Below are positions 8,085-16,716 of a stretch of 64,000 nt of DNA, one piece after another. Position numbers and translations under genes: made by a program. The notes below the pieces were generated by a model. It did no database searches. It was not told the origin of the DNA and worked only from the letters and a program-made list of their open reading frames with translations. The stretch's first letter is position 1; every line of letters starts with the position of its first letter. Origin of the DNA: CAVPDE01 sp963707125 (GTDB lineage Bacteria > Desulfobacterota > DSM-4660 > Desulfatiglandales > HGW-15); contig CAVPOU010000023.1 in assembly GCA_963707125.1 (NCBI GenBank), positions 124,001-188,000 of the forward strand, in the 5' to 3' direction.

Positions 8085-8245
8085 CCAAGATTTCTCCCTT
8101 CGGTCGAAATGACAGAACTCACGCCTTCGCAACTTACTGTCCTCTCCCGCAATGCGATGATTAGAATGTCATTTCGAACGAAGTGAGAAATCTTGGCGTT
8201 CGGCATTCTTAGAGAATTTTTCCCTGCGGTCGAAATGACAGAACG
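8085..8245. repeat. CATTTCGA palindromic copies upstream of GIY-YIG gene
   Basis: Three related copies: GATTTCTCCCTTCGGTCGAA near 8091, ATGTCATTTCGAACGAAGTG near 8167 and TTCCCTGCGGTCGAAATGAC near 8219. They share the core TTTCGAxxGxAGxGAGAAA with the copies on the other side of the gene. Confidence 0.7.
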
Positions 8246-8275
8246 GGAACTTTCGCGAGTTGGCACTAGGAATCT

Positions 8276-9382
8276 TTATCCCTCTTTCGCCTCCATCAGC
8301 TCGTTGATGAACTGGGTGGTGCTGCATATCCTGAACTTCTGTTTTCTCAGCTTCGCATTGGTCAGGTTATGGACACAGGAATTGCACTCAGTGAGCACGA
8401 CCTCGGCGCCTATATCTTCCGCCTCCTGGAGTCTGCGCCTGGCCATGGCCAGCGAGTTCTTTGGAAACGCGCCTCGGACGCCTCCGCCTGCGCCGCAGCA
8501 AAGGGCATCGACCCGGTTGTGCGGCAGCTCCACAAAACCCGGAGCGATCTTTCGGATGGTCTCTCTCGGTTCGTCATAGATGTTGCAGTGTCTGCCAAGA
8601 TCGCAAGGGTCGTGGTAGGTCACCTTCTTGCCGGTCTGCACACCCAGATCAAAGTCTTTCAGAAGCTGGGAGATATGGATGACCTTAACTCCCTTGTCTT
8701 TGAGTTCTTGGTACTGCGGCTTATTGTTGAACGTGCGTGAGCAATAAGGGCACCCGGTCACCACGGTCTTCGCCCCAGTGGCAAGAATAAGCTCCATGTT
8801 TTTCTTCGCCAAGCGGTCATTGAGCTGGTAGCCCACATCTTCGAGAACGCCGCTGCAGCAGACCTCATCAATCAGGGTGAAGTTCACTCCGATTCGGTCC
8901 AGGAGGTCCAAAGTGGCCTCGGTGGATTCGTCTTCACGATAGGCTCCGACGCACCCGATGAAGAAGACGACTTCTGCTTTCTTGTTCTTCTCTCTTCCGA
9001 AATCAGGCACTTCATCTTCGGCGTAGATGTTGGTGTTCTTCTCGAGCACCTCGTTCATGCCTTTGAATGCAGGATGGCATGATCCGATGTGCACCATGTC
9101 TTTTCTCACCTGTTTGATGATCTCAGGTACGTTGACTCCGGAGGGGCAGTTTTTGTAACAGCTTGCACAGGTGGTGCACTGGAAAAGGGTCTCCACCAGT
9201 TCGTCATTGAGGGGGATCTTATCCTCCATCACTTCCTTCAGGATAAGCATCTTGCCTCTGGCATTGTAGGAGGGTCGGAGAGTGGCCCCGTATACAGGAC
9301 AGACAGCCTGGCAGAACCCGCAGCGCGAACACTGAAGAACCTGCTCCCGGTATTTTTTTACAAAATCGTATTTGGCTTCCAT
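8276..9382 (-). CDS. HdrD/GlcF-type iron-sulfur protein, second copy
   Basis: A 368-residue relative of the protein at 5864. Two 4Fe-4S motifs (C18, C21, C24, C28 and C69, C72, C75, C79) precede two CCG domains. The first CCG motif is EVCCSGV rather than CCGF and the second is ALCCGAGGG. This altered first site differs from the other two homologues in the window. The gene lies directly downstream of a GlcD-type flavoprotein on the same strand, so it is the probable electron acceptor of that flavoprotein. The start is the ATG at 9382 with GGAGAGAA upstream; the longer frame to 9469 only translates a GGGACAAAG-word repeat. Confidence 0.85.
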   Translation of the reverse strand: MEAKYDFVKKYREQVLQCSRCGFCQAVCPVYGATLRPSYNARGKMLILKEVMEDKIPLNDELVETLFQCTTCASCYKNCPSGVNVPEIIKQVRKDMVHIGSCHPAFKGMNEVLEKNTNIYAEDEVPDFGREKNKKAEVVFFIGCVGAYREDESTEATLDLLDRIGVNFTLIDEVCCSGVLEDVGYQLNDRLAKKNMELILATGAKTVVTGCPYCSRTFNNKPQYQELKDKGVKVIHISQLLKDFDLGVQTGKKVTYHDPCDLGRHCNIYDEPRETIRKIAPGFVELPHNRVDALCCGAGGGVRGAFPKNSLAMARRRLQEAEDIGAEVVLTECNSCVHNLTNAKLRKQKFRICSTTQFINELMEAKEG

Positions 9383-9399
9383 TTCTCTCCTTCTTCGAA

Positions 9400-9515
9400 G
9401 TGAGGGACAAAGGGACAAAGGTGCAAAGGCACAAAGCGGAAAAACCATTCTACTGTATCCCTTTGTCACTCTGGCCCTCTGGCCCTTTGTGCCTTTGTCC
9501 CTCTGTCCCTTTAAT
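9400..9515. repeat. GGGACAAAG-word hairpin
   Basis: The left arm reiterates GGGACAAAGGGACAAAGG and the right arm reads CTTTGTGCCTTTGTCCCTCT. It sits between co-directional genes. Other members are at 10908-11041, 26845-26952, 39918-40082, 45893-46022, 48392-48472 and 54327-54452. Confidence 0.8.
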
Positions 9516-10890
9516 TATCCAGCGCCATCTTGCCGGGGTTGAGAATATTGTTCGGGTCAAACATTTTCTTGAGAGTACGCATCACATCCATCGCCACGGG
9601 ATCATGCTCCAGGGTCATGTAGGGTGCTTTGGAAAGCCCGATGCCGTGCTCGCCCGTGAGCGTTCCCCCCAGGTCAATGGCTAATTTGAAAAGCTCGCCG
9701 CTCGCCGCTTCCGTCCTCTTCACCTGATCCGGATCATACCCATCATAAAGAATCTGGGGATGGAGATTCCCGTCACCTGCATGCCCAAAGGTAGCGATCT
9801 GGAGATCATACTTTCTGGCAATCGCGTCCACGCCCTTGAGAAGATCCGCCACCTTTGACATGGGAACCGTCACATCCTCCAGAACAAAGTGGGTCTTGAT
9901 TCTGGCCAGAACGGCGTAAGCGGACTTTCTTGCTTTCCAGAGGTCATTGACTTCATCTGCGGTCTTGGCCTCTTTGACATCCTTGGCATGGTTCAGACGG
10001 AACACCTCGAGGATCTTCCGCATCTGATATTCCGTCTCCTCCTTGGTATACCCGTCCGTCTCTGCCAGAAGCATGGCATCGACCTCGGGGAGGTGGAGAT
10101 CTGTATTCTGGTTAATGGCCAGAAGCGTCTCCCTACCCAGGATTTCCATCACGCTCGGCAAAATGCCGCTATACATGATCTGGCTCACCGCGCGCCCTGC
10201 GTCCTCCAGGGAATCAAAGGTTGCAAGAGCCGTGCTCGTAGCCGTCGGCTTAGGATTGATTTTCAGAGTAATCTCGGTCACCACTCCGAGCGTTCCTTCC
10301 GAACCCACAAACAGCCTCGTCAAATCATACCCGGATACGCTTTTCATGGTTTTCGAACCCGTTCTCATGATCCTGCCATCAGGCAGAACCACTTGCAGGC
10401 CAAGAACATAGTCACGGGTTGTACCGTACTTCGCTCCTTTGACACCCCCTGCGTTCGTGGCCACGTTTCCCCCCAGGGTGGCGACCTTTCCACTTGCAGG
10501 ATCAGGAGGGAAGAAAAAACCGTAAGGCGCCAGGGCGTTTTCTAAAGAGGCATAAACAACACCCGGCTGCACGACGGCAAGACGGTCCTCAATGCTGATG
10601 CTGAGAATCTTGTTCATGCGGTTGAGATCGAGGACGATTCCTCCCTTGGCCGGAACAGCCATGCCTGAAAGACCTGTCCCTGCTCCCCTTGGGATGACCG
10701 GAATTTTTTCCCGGTTCCCAATCTTCAGAATTTCCGAGACCTGCTCCGCTCTTTCAGCCCAAACCCCGCAGGACGGCCGGTGAGAATGCTCCGACGCATC
10801 GTAGGAGTAAGAGACCATGTCGATCAGTCTTTCCGTGTAATTCTCCTCACCGACGATTTTGATTAACTCTTGCTTGATTTTTTCATCCAT
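9511..10890 (-). CDS. GlcD-type FAD-linked 2-hydroxyacid dehydrogenase
   Basis: A 459-residue flavoprotein of the VAO/PCMH fold. The FAD-binding half holds RGAGTGLSGM (about 77-86) and DPASGKVATLGGN (about 134-146). The FAD-linked C-terminal half holds GHAGDGNLHP and the GEHGIG signature typical of glycolate and D-lactate dehydrogenases. It would oxidise a D-2-hydroxyacid at FAD and hand electrons to the HdrD-like protein encoded next (8276). The paralogous GlcD at 41662 sits in a separate glcDEF cluster, so this copy probably has another substrate or acceptor. The start ATG at 10890 follows AGGAGTTCTT. Confidence 0.88.
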   Translation of the reverse strand: MDEKIKQELIKIVGEENYTERLIDMVSYSYDASEHSHRPSCGVWAERAEQVSEILKIGNREKIPVIPRGAGTGLSGMAVPAKGGIVLDLNRMNKILSISIEDRLAVVQPGVVYASLENALAPYGFFFPPDPASGKVATLGGNVATNAGGVKGAKYGTTRDYVLGLQVVLPDGRIMRTGSKTMKSVSGYDLTRLFVGSEGTLGVVTEITLKINPKPTATSTALATFDSLEDAGRAVSQIMYSGILPSVMEILGRETLLAINQNTDLHLPEVDAMLLAETDGYTKEETEYQMRKILEVFRLNHAKDVKEAKTADEVNDLWKARKSAYAVLARIKTHFVLEDVTVPMSKVADLLKGVDAIARKYDLQIATFGHAGDGNLHPQILYDGYDPDQVKRTEAASGELFKLAIDLGGTLTGEHGIGLSKAPYMTLEHDPVAMDVMRTLKKMFDPNNILNPGKMALDN

Positions 10891-10907
10891 AAGAACTCCT
10901 AATCCAG

Positions 10908-11041
10908 GGACAAAGGGACAAAGGCACAAAGGGACAAAGGGTATAATGGTTTTTTCTGCTTTGTGCCTGTGGCCAGTTGTTCCTGTTTTGCTTTGTCACT
11001 CTTCTGCTTTGTCACTTTGCACCTTTGTGCCTTTGTCCCTC
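10908..11041. repeat. GGGACAAAG-word hairpin
   Basis: Left arm GGGACAAAGGGACAAAGGCA, right arm ACCTTTGTGCCTTTGTCCCT. The right arm overlaps the last codons of the cytochrome gene, so the C-terminal residues of that protein are repeat-encoded. Confidence 0.8.
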
Positions 11042-12814
11042 CTCTTTTCGACTCACTGCACTTCCCACCAGTACAAAGGGGCTCACAATGATGTGCAGCA
11101 GCCTGCTGAAAGGCAAATAGGCAATGAAAGCACCTGTTAATATTGCGTGAAGGTACCAGACATAGCCATACACGCTGACAAGGGAGGATGCGCTAAAGAA
11201 CATCCGACCGATGGCATATCCCAGGAACGCATAACAAGAGCCTTCCGGGAACCCCGTCATGGCAATCCGCATGCCTTCCAGAACAAACCCCACGATGACG
11301 ATGGCCGCGATGAGACTAAGGGCCAAAACGTCCTGGCGGGGAAGATCAGGGATTTGTTCGGAGCGCTGTTTCCTGCCTCGAACGTACGCAAACAGCACTC
11401 CTAAAATAATCATGACCCCGGTGAGATCAAAGAGAAAGGCTGTGAGCGGGCTATTCTTATCCAGCATAGGCCAGACCCATGTCCATTCAGGTTTCCACAG
11501 GGATCCTATGAGCCCGACGATTCCCCATACGAAGCGGAAAGCAAAAGCATAAAAGATGAGTGCGTGGATGAACCAGCGCTTCGGCGATTGGCGGTAAAGC
11601 CGTCTTTGAAAAAGGACGTCGAGAACCAGGACCTTGAGAATCTCTCCGATCCTCTTCGAGAAAACAGCCCCGACCATTCCACCCAGCAGGCTGGAAAAGG
11701 AAGATGCTCCGGTCAGCACATAGGAGAAAACCATCACCATGCCCGCAATAAAAGCGATCAGAGTGAGGATCGTCGTGGTGTCGCCGACGGAGAAGGTTCC
11801 CGCATGACAGGGCATGCAGATGATGCTTTTCGCCGGCAGAATCATGGAGGCCGCACCGATTCCATTATCCGGGATGTGACAATGGCGGCAGGATGCATCC
11901 TTATCCCGGATCGCCATCTCGTGGACTCTGGAGACCTGGCCCGGCTTGAACTCTCTTTTCCATATCACATGCTTCGACTTGGGATCTCTTTCCGCTTTGG
12001 TCCCCTGGAGATGGCAGCTTCCGCACGCCACCAAGGCATGAAGATCATGAGCAACCTTCTCGTCATGGTATGTGAGGTGGCACTGGCGGCAGTCCCCGTG
12101 AATGTCCTTGCCGTGGCCAGACTCTGAGGCTTGGACATGGCAGACCACACAGGCCACTTTTGCGTGTGGCGTCTTGGCATATTCTGCAGGGCTGATAAGG
12201 GAAACGTTTTTGCCGGTCAGGATCTGGGCAGGTGTCCCAAGTTGAGCGTGGCAGTGAAAGCAGATAGTCTCGATCTTTTCCGCTGCCCTGCTTTCCTCAG
12301 GGCGAATCAGCCGGTGGCAGGCCATGCACGCTTCGTCCTCCGCTGAAAAAGGCGGGAGTTCTTTCTTTTCCTCGTGGCAGGCGCCGCATTGCTCATGCCG
12401 CGGCTTGCCGGTATCAAACTTCACCTTTTCCTTGATCGGAGCCTGCTCATGAGGGTCATGGCAGCCAAGACACGCTTTATGGTTTTTGAGATCCTGGACT
12501 TTCTGGGACCCGTGTTTTCCTTTCTCCAGATCGCTCATGACCTCTTCGTGGCAGACGAGGCAGTGGTCCGGCTGAAAACGATCCTGGGATCCTTTCGCTA
12601 TTTCTTCCGGATTGGGGTGAAGCCCCTGTTTCCCAATGTCCTCATGGCAATTCTGGCAGGGGGTCTGTCCATGAACAGAAGCGTGGAATTTCTTGGGATT
12701 GATCCACCAGGAGGCATGGGCAGGGACGGAGAACCAACACAGAAGCGAAACAAAAACCATGACGGCAAGGAACCATCTCTTTGTCCGGGTTGTCACGTTT
12801 GTTTCCAGAGCCAT
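11012..12814 (-). CDS. Undecaheme cytochrome c fused to membrane cytochrome b-like domain
   Basis: About 600 residues. A signal peptide (hydrophobic stretch FLAVMVFVSLLCW, ending AHA) exports a domain with eleven CXXCH heme-attachment motifs: CQNCH, CLVCH, CLGCH, CGACH, CMACH, CFHCH, CVVCH, CRQCH, CGSCH, CRHCH and CMPCH. After about residue 365 the chain becomes a multi-span membrane domain resembling the nitrate-reductase gamma or DsrM-type cytochrome b. Such fusions link a periplasmic heme wire to the quinone pool. With GlcD and two HdrD-like proteins downstream on the same strand, it is the likely membrane partner of the module. The chosen ATG (12814) gives a normal signal peptide; a GTG at 12856 would add 14 residues. 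The last residues (GQRHKGAK) come from a repeat. Confidence 0.85.
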   Translation of the reverse strand: MALETNVTTRTKRWFLAVMVFVSLLCWFSVPAHASWWINPKKFHASVHGQTPCQNCHEDIGKQGLHPNPEEIAKGSQDRFQPDHCLVCHEEVMSDLEKGKHGSQKVQDLKNHKACLGCHDPHEQAPIKEKVKFDTGKPRHEQCGACHEEKKELPPFSAEDEACMACHRLIRPEESRAAEKIETICFHCHAQLGTPAQILTGKNVSLISPAEYAKTPHAKVACVVCHVQASESGHGKDIHGDCRQCHLTYHDEKVAHDLHALVACGSCHLQGTKAERDPKSKHVIWKREFKPGQVSRVHEMAIRDKDASCRHCHIPDNGIGAASMILPAKSIICMPCHAGTFSVGDTTTILTLIAFIAGMVMVFSYVLTGASSFSSLLGGMVGAVFSKRIGEILKVLVLDVLFQRRLYRQSPKRWFIHALIFYAFAFRFVWGIVGLIGSLWKPEWTWVWPMLDKNSPLTAFLFDLTGVMIILGVLFAYVRGRKQRSEQIPDLPRQDVLALSLIAAIVIVGFVLEGMRIAMTGFPEGSCYAFLGYAIGRMFFSASSLVSVYGYVWYLHAILTGAFIAYLPFSRLLHIIVSPFVLVGSAVSRKEEGQRHKGAK

Positions 12815-12875
12815 CATCTCCACAATCTTTTCAAGGAATTTCCCGTCCCCCTCCACCCTATGGTTCCTGTTCCGT

Positions 12876-12950
12876 CATTTCGACCGCAGGGAGAAATCTT
12901 CCTCAAGGCATGAAGGATTTCTCAGTCACTCCGTTCCTTCGAAATGACTC
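12876..12950. repeat. CATTTCGA palindromic pair
   Basis: GTCATTTCGACCGCAGGGAG near 12876 and its inverted partner TTCTCAGTCACTCCGTTCCT near 12918, ending in CGAAATGAC. It lies upstream of the cytochrome gene and belongs to the family flanking the GIY-YIG gene. Confidence 0.65.
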
Positions 12951-13001
12951 ACCCGTTTGAAAAACTTAGCCCTTGAACCGGAGAAACGCAGCCATGATGA
13001 A

Positions 13002-13048
13002 AAAAGGGAAGCACGGTGAGCACGCGCTCTTTTGTCCGGCTTCCCTTT
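13002..13048 (-). terminator. Rho-independent terminator of the hydroxyacyl-CoA dehydrogenase gene
   Basis: On the minus strand AAAAGGGAAGC is followed by a loop (with its own small stem) and then GCTTCCCTTTTTT, an 11-bp stem ending in a T-run. It stands 9 nt past the stop codon and separates this operon from the cytochrome gene. Confidence 0.75.
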
Positions 13049-13056
13049 TATCATGA

Positions 13057-13965
13057 CTACTTAGAGGGTTTCAAGAAATCTGGTTTCAAGAATGCAGGAT
13101 TTGGGTACGTGTAGAATCCCTTCCCGCTTTTGACTCCCAGCTCTCCTCGCTCAATCTTGTCCCTCAGCGCCTGAGGCGGATGATCCTTGGGATCCTTGGA
13201 GTCGTTGTAATAGACCATCTCGATATCCCAGATCACATCCAGACCCACTTTGTCCATGAGCGCGAAAGGGCCCTCCTTCATGCCCGTGAAAACCATCCAG
13301 GCTCGCTCCACGTCCTGAAAATCCACAAATCCGTTTCCCCACATGTAGAGCACCTCCCGCTTGATCGCTCTCCACACGCGATTGAAACAAAAGCCCAGAA
13401 GTTCCTTGTTCACGGTGAGCGGGATAAACCCGATGGATCGAATCCAGTCCGCGCCTTTCTTGAGGACCTCCGGCAGAGTGCGCGTTCCTCCCATGAGATC
13501 CACCATGTTGATGCCCTGAAGAGGAAAGTAGAAGTGGATGTTCAAGCACCGTTCGGGTCTCCCGCTCGCTTCCTCGAACCGTGAAACCGGCATGGAGGAA
13601 CTGTTGGTGGCGAGAATGGCTCCGGGTGCGGCTTTCTCGCCCAGTTCTTTGAACACCGCTGTCTTCAGTTCGCGGTTCTCAGGTACGGATTCGATGACAA
13701 GATCCGCATCTTTCACCGCTTCACCGAGATCGGTCACCTGTTTGATCGCCTGGGCACACGCCGCCCACTCGGACCAGGGAATGATGGGTTTCACTTTCTT
13801 CGCCTTCAGGTCGGAGCGGATTTTTTCATAGGTCTGTTGAAAGGCTCCTTCCCTGGGATCGAAGACCTTGACCTTGTATCCCGCGTGTGCGGCGACCATG
13901 GCTATCTGGGCGCCCAGAATACCTGTTCCCACAACAGCTACCTTCTTTAGAGGCAATCGCTTCAT
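13057..13965 (-). CDS. 3-hydroxyacyl-CoA dehydrogenase (NAD-dependent)
   Basis: A 302-residue soluble dehydrogenase of the HBDH/PaaH family. It has the NAD motif GTGILG (13-18), the ESVPE segment (92-96), NSSS (121-124), H144 in NIHFYFP as the catalytic histidine, and a C-terminal helical dimer domain ending in SGKGFYTYP. It interconverts a 3-hydroxyacyl-CoA, such as 3-hydroxybutyryl-CoA, and the 3-oxo form. The usual HFFNP motif is HFYFP here, so substrate preference may differ. It is the last gene of a minus-strand run including a LivK-type binding protein 18 bp upstream, and ends at a strong terminator. Acetoacetyl-CoA synthetase, MaoC hydratase and CoA-transferase genes elsewhere in the window fit with it. 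Confidence 0.87.
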   Translation of the reverse strand: MKRLPLKKVAVVGTGILGAQIAMVAAHAGYKVKVFDPREGAFQQTYEKIRSDLKAKKVKPIIPWSEWAACAQAIKQVTDLGEAVKDADLVIESVPENRELKTAVFKELGEKAAPGAILATNSSSMPVSRFEEASGRPERCLNIHFYFPLQGINMVDLMGGTRTLPEVLKKGADWIRSIGFIPLTVNKELLGFCFNRVWRAIKREVLYMWGNGFVDFQDVERAWMVFTGMKEGPFALMDKVGLDVIWDIEMVYYNDSKDPKDHPPQALRDKIERGELGVKSGKGFYTYPNPAFLKPDFLKPSK

Positions 13966-13983
13966 TTTTCATCTCCCCATGTT

Positions 13984-15240
13984 CTATTGCTTGCCCCTGG
14001 CAGCGAGGATTTCCTGCTCAGGCCGCCAGGTTTCAGGCCCCTTGAACTCCATGAGATCACCGTAGGTCGGAAATGGATACTTCGGATCGTCCGTCACCAC
14101 ACCCATGTACGAGGAGCAGCTCAACTGGTTGTCGACCTCGCGGAAGAAGAGCTCGCCCCGGCAGGTTTGAACCTTCATCCCTTTCAATGCAGCCCTGCCG
14201 CTGTCCTCTGTGCTGCCTGCCTTCTCAATCCCCTGTCTGAGCACTTGGACCCCATCGTACGACAGGATGGCCCAGTCGCTCGGATAGCGGTTGTATTTTT
14301 CTCTGAAACTCTTCACGAAATTCACCATCATGGGCACGTCCATGTGAGCAAAGAACGGACCTCTTGTGAGTCCGATCATGCCCCGCTCAATGGTTTTGGC
14401 CTGATTCATGAGTTCGATAGTGCTGATCAGGGATCCGGGATAAGGAATTTTCCTGAAAAGATCATCCTGCATCCTCGCCTGCTTCATGAATTCCGCATTG
14501 TCCTCCCCCGCGATGGAGCCAATCAGGCAATCTGGCTTGTGAGCGTACACGGATGCAATGTATCCCACGAAGTTTTTCTCGCCCAAGGGCGGCCAGAACG
14601 CACGGGCCAGCTTGAAGTTGGGCACAAGCTCTTTCAGAAACTGTACGGTGAGCTCTTGGTTAGACCGGCCCCACGTGTAATCGGAGGCAATGGTGCAATA
14701 GGTCGCCCAGCTTTTTTCTTTTGCTACCTTTGCCACGCCCAAGGCCACAGCCTTTGCCTGCATGTAGGTGTTAGGCACGACCGAGTAGGTGTAGGGGCTG
14801 AAGTCGAGTTTGGTGATGTCCTCGGAGTTGCTGATCGTGGCGATGTGCAGGATTTCCTTCTCCCGACAAAGAGGCTTGATGGCCAATGCGGTCGCACTCG
14901 AGTAGGTTCCGATGACGGCCTTCACCTTGTTTTGTTCAATGAGCTTCTTCGTTTCTACAAACGCAACTCCCGGGTTGGTCTGGTCGTCTGCCACGAAAAG
15001 CTGGATCGGATATTTCCCAAGCAAGCCTCCCTTTGCGTTGACCTCGTCGACGGCCAGCTTAATCCCGTCCACCGCGTCTTTCGAGTAGGTCCCCCCGGTC
15101 CCCGTCAGCCCGAGGACCACCCCAAGGTTGTAAGCTTCACCTGCATTGGACTGGGTTGCGCTGACAAGTAAAAGGATTAGTGAAACGAGGAGGATACTAC
15201 TCCTCCGCCCCAGCCTTTCAGTTCTCAGGCGGTTTCGCAC
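13984..15240 (-). CDS. ABC-type branched-chain amino-acid (LivK-like) periplasmic binding protein
   Basis: A 418-residue exported type I periplasmic binding protein (Peripla_BP_6). An N-terminal signal peptide (LLVSLILLLVSATQSNAGEA) precedes the canonical start of the mature fold, LGVVLGLTGTGG, with DDQTNP and the hinge segments of LivK relatives. The family binds branched-chain amino acids, amides or small carboxylates for a LivHMGF transporter. No ABC permease or ATPase is in the window, so it is an orphan here; it may share a transporter encoded elsewhere or work with the regulators. The start is a GTG at 15240, well spaced after GGGAGGTGG; a GTG at 15279 would add 13 residues. Confidence 0.82.
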   Translation of the reverse strand: MRNRLRTERLGRRSSILLVSLILLLVSATQSNAGEAYNLGVVLGLTGTGGTYSKDAVDGIKLAVDEVNAKGGLLGKYPIQLFVADDQTNPGVAFVETKKLIEQNKVKAVIGTYSSATALAIKPLCREKEILHIATISNSEDITKLDFSPYTYSVVPNTYMQAKAVALGVAKVAKEKSWATYCTIASDYTWGRSNQELTVQFLKELVPNFKLARAFWPPLGEKNFVGYIASVYAHKPDCLIGSIAGEDNAEFMKQARMQDDLFRKIPYPGSLISTIELMNQAKTIERGMIGLTRGPFFAHMDVPMMVNFVKSFREKYNRYPSDWAILSYDGVQVLRQGIEKAGSTEDSGRAALKGMKVQTCRGELFFREVDNQLSCSSYMGVVTDDPKYPFPTYGDLMEFKGPETWRPEQEILAARGKQ

Positions 15241-15372
15241 AATGATCCACCTCCCTTCCTTTCGGGATAATGTTTTCACAGAACCCCCTTATGTCTTCCT
15301 TTGGTTTGTAAAAGCTTGTATCACCCCCCTCTTAGACCAATATCCGCTTCACTCACTGCCCTCGCAAAGCCT

Positions 15373-16716
15373 CTACTTGATCGCTGACGCCCCAAAAGTC
15401 GCCATGGGAAGCCACAGGATAATCTTCGGAAAGATGATGCACAGAATCAGGCCTAACCACTGCAAGCAGATGAACGGAGCGACCCCCTTGTAGATATGGA
15501 TGATCGTCATCTCCGGCGGCGCAATGCCCCTCAGATAGAACAGGGAATACCCGAAAGGCGGGGTCAGGAAGGCCATCTGCAAGTTTATGCAAATGAGCGT
15601 GGCGAACCAGATCTGGTTGAAACCCAGTTCCATGGCCGTGGGTACGAAAATCGGGATGATGATGAGCAGAATGCCCAGCCAGTCCAGGAAGCACCCGAGG
15701 AAGAAGACGATTCCCATCATAATGAACAGAACACCCATAGGACCGATGTCAAACCCGAGCAGAAGCTTTGTGACCACCTCTCCTCCGCCCAGACCCATGA
15801 AAATCGCCTGAAAGGCGTTCCCGCCCAGGAAGAGCGTCATGATCATGGACGTTGTCAGGAAGGTAGACCACGAAGCGTTGTAGATCGCCTTCCAGGTCAG
15901 CTTCTTGTACAGAACTGCCAGCAGGACCGCTCCAGCACATCCCATTCCTGCCGCTTCCGTTGGTGTTGCCACGCCGAAGATAATGCTTCCCAGCACGACG
16001 ATGACCAGCACGATAGCCGGAAAAAGGGATGTGACAAAAATCTTTGCTTTGTAACCTATGCTGTAGATTCTCTCTTCCTTTGGAAGGGGCGGGCCGTAGT
16101 CAGGCTTGATCAAGCAAAGGACCACGATGTACAAAATATAAAGCCCGGAGAGGAGAAAACCGGGACCAAAGGCAGCGGCATAAAGATGCCCCACCGAAAC
16201 AGCCGCGAGGCTTCCATAGACGACCAGCATGATGCTCGGAGGGATGAGAATGCCGAGAGTCCCTCCCGCGCAGATGGCCCCTGCGATCATGGGGATATTA
16301 TACTTCTTGCTCATGAGGGCAGGGATTGCCAGAAGTCCCACGGAAACCTCTGTGGCGCCGACAACTCCCGCCGTAGCTGCAAACACGGTGCAGGCAAGAA
16401 TCACTGCGATCGCCAGGCCGCCACGGATAGGCCCCATGAGGATGTGCATGCTGTCAAACAGTCTTTCTGCAATCCCCGAGGAATCCAGGACCTGGGCCAT
16501 GAAGATGAAAAGGGGCACGGCCACCAGCACATACTCGTCCATAACCCCGTAGGCGCGGTTTGCCAGAAGCCCCATGACCACATCCATCGACCCTCCCCAA
16601 CCGATGATGCCGAAGACGAGCGCCAGAACACCAAGGGAGAAGGCCAGCGGGTGCCCCAAAAAGAGGGTGATGAACAAAGTGCCAAACATTACCAGGGCTA
16701 ACGTTTCAGGACTCAT
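15373..16716 (-). CDS. dctM: TRAP transporter large permease (DctM)
   Basis: A 447-residue, roughly 12-span inner-membrane protein of the DctM family. It has the characteristic GTLGILIPPS and GVATPTEAAGMG loops and a C-terminal FLTPPFGYSLFYLRG segment. It is the sodium- or proton-driven channel that moves substrate delivered by DctP. Its ATG overlaps the dctQ stop by 4 nt, so the two are translationally coupled. The length is normal for the family. The substrate depends on DctP (17281), which belongs to the subfamily binding 2-oxo and other carboxylic acids. Confidence 0.92.
   Translation of the reverse strand: MSPETLALVMFGTLFITLFLGHPLAFSLGVLALVFGIIGWGGSMDVVMGLLANRAYGVMDEYVLVAVPLFIFMAQVLDSSGIAERLFDSMHILMGPIRGGLAIAVILACTVFAATAGVVGATEVSVGLLAIPALMSKKYNIPMIAGAICAGGTLGILIPPSIMLVVYGSLAAVSVGHLYAAAFGPGFLLSGLYILYIVVLCLIKPDYGPPLPKEERIYSIGYKAKIFVTSLFPAIVLVIVVLGSIIFGVATPTEAAGMGCAGAVLLAVLYKKLTWKAIYNASWSTFLTTSMIMTLFLGGNAFQAIFMGLGGGEVVTKLLLGFDIGPMGVLFIMMGIVFFLGCFLDWLGILLIIIPIFVPTAMELGFNQIWFATLICINLQMAFLTPPFGYSLFYLRGIAPPEMTIIHIYKGVAPFICLQWLGLILCIIFPKIILWLPMATFGASAIK

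Noticed and set aside
4574..10890. Classical sHdr sulfur-oxidation cluster
   Set aside because: There is no HdrA- or HdrC-type gene and the iron-sulfur proteins are HdrD/GlcF-like with a GlcD flavoprotein; only the lipoyl-carrier idea is shared.
15496..16701. Long plus-strand reading frame of 401 codons opposite dctM
   Set aside because: Its composition is that of an antisense shadow (His, Asp, Gln rich), and the opposite strand encodes a clear DctM.
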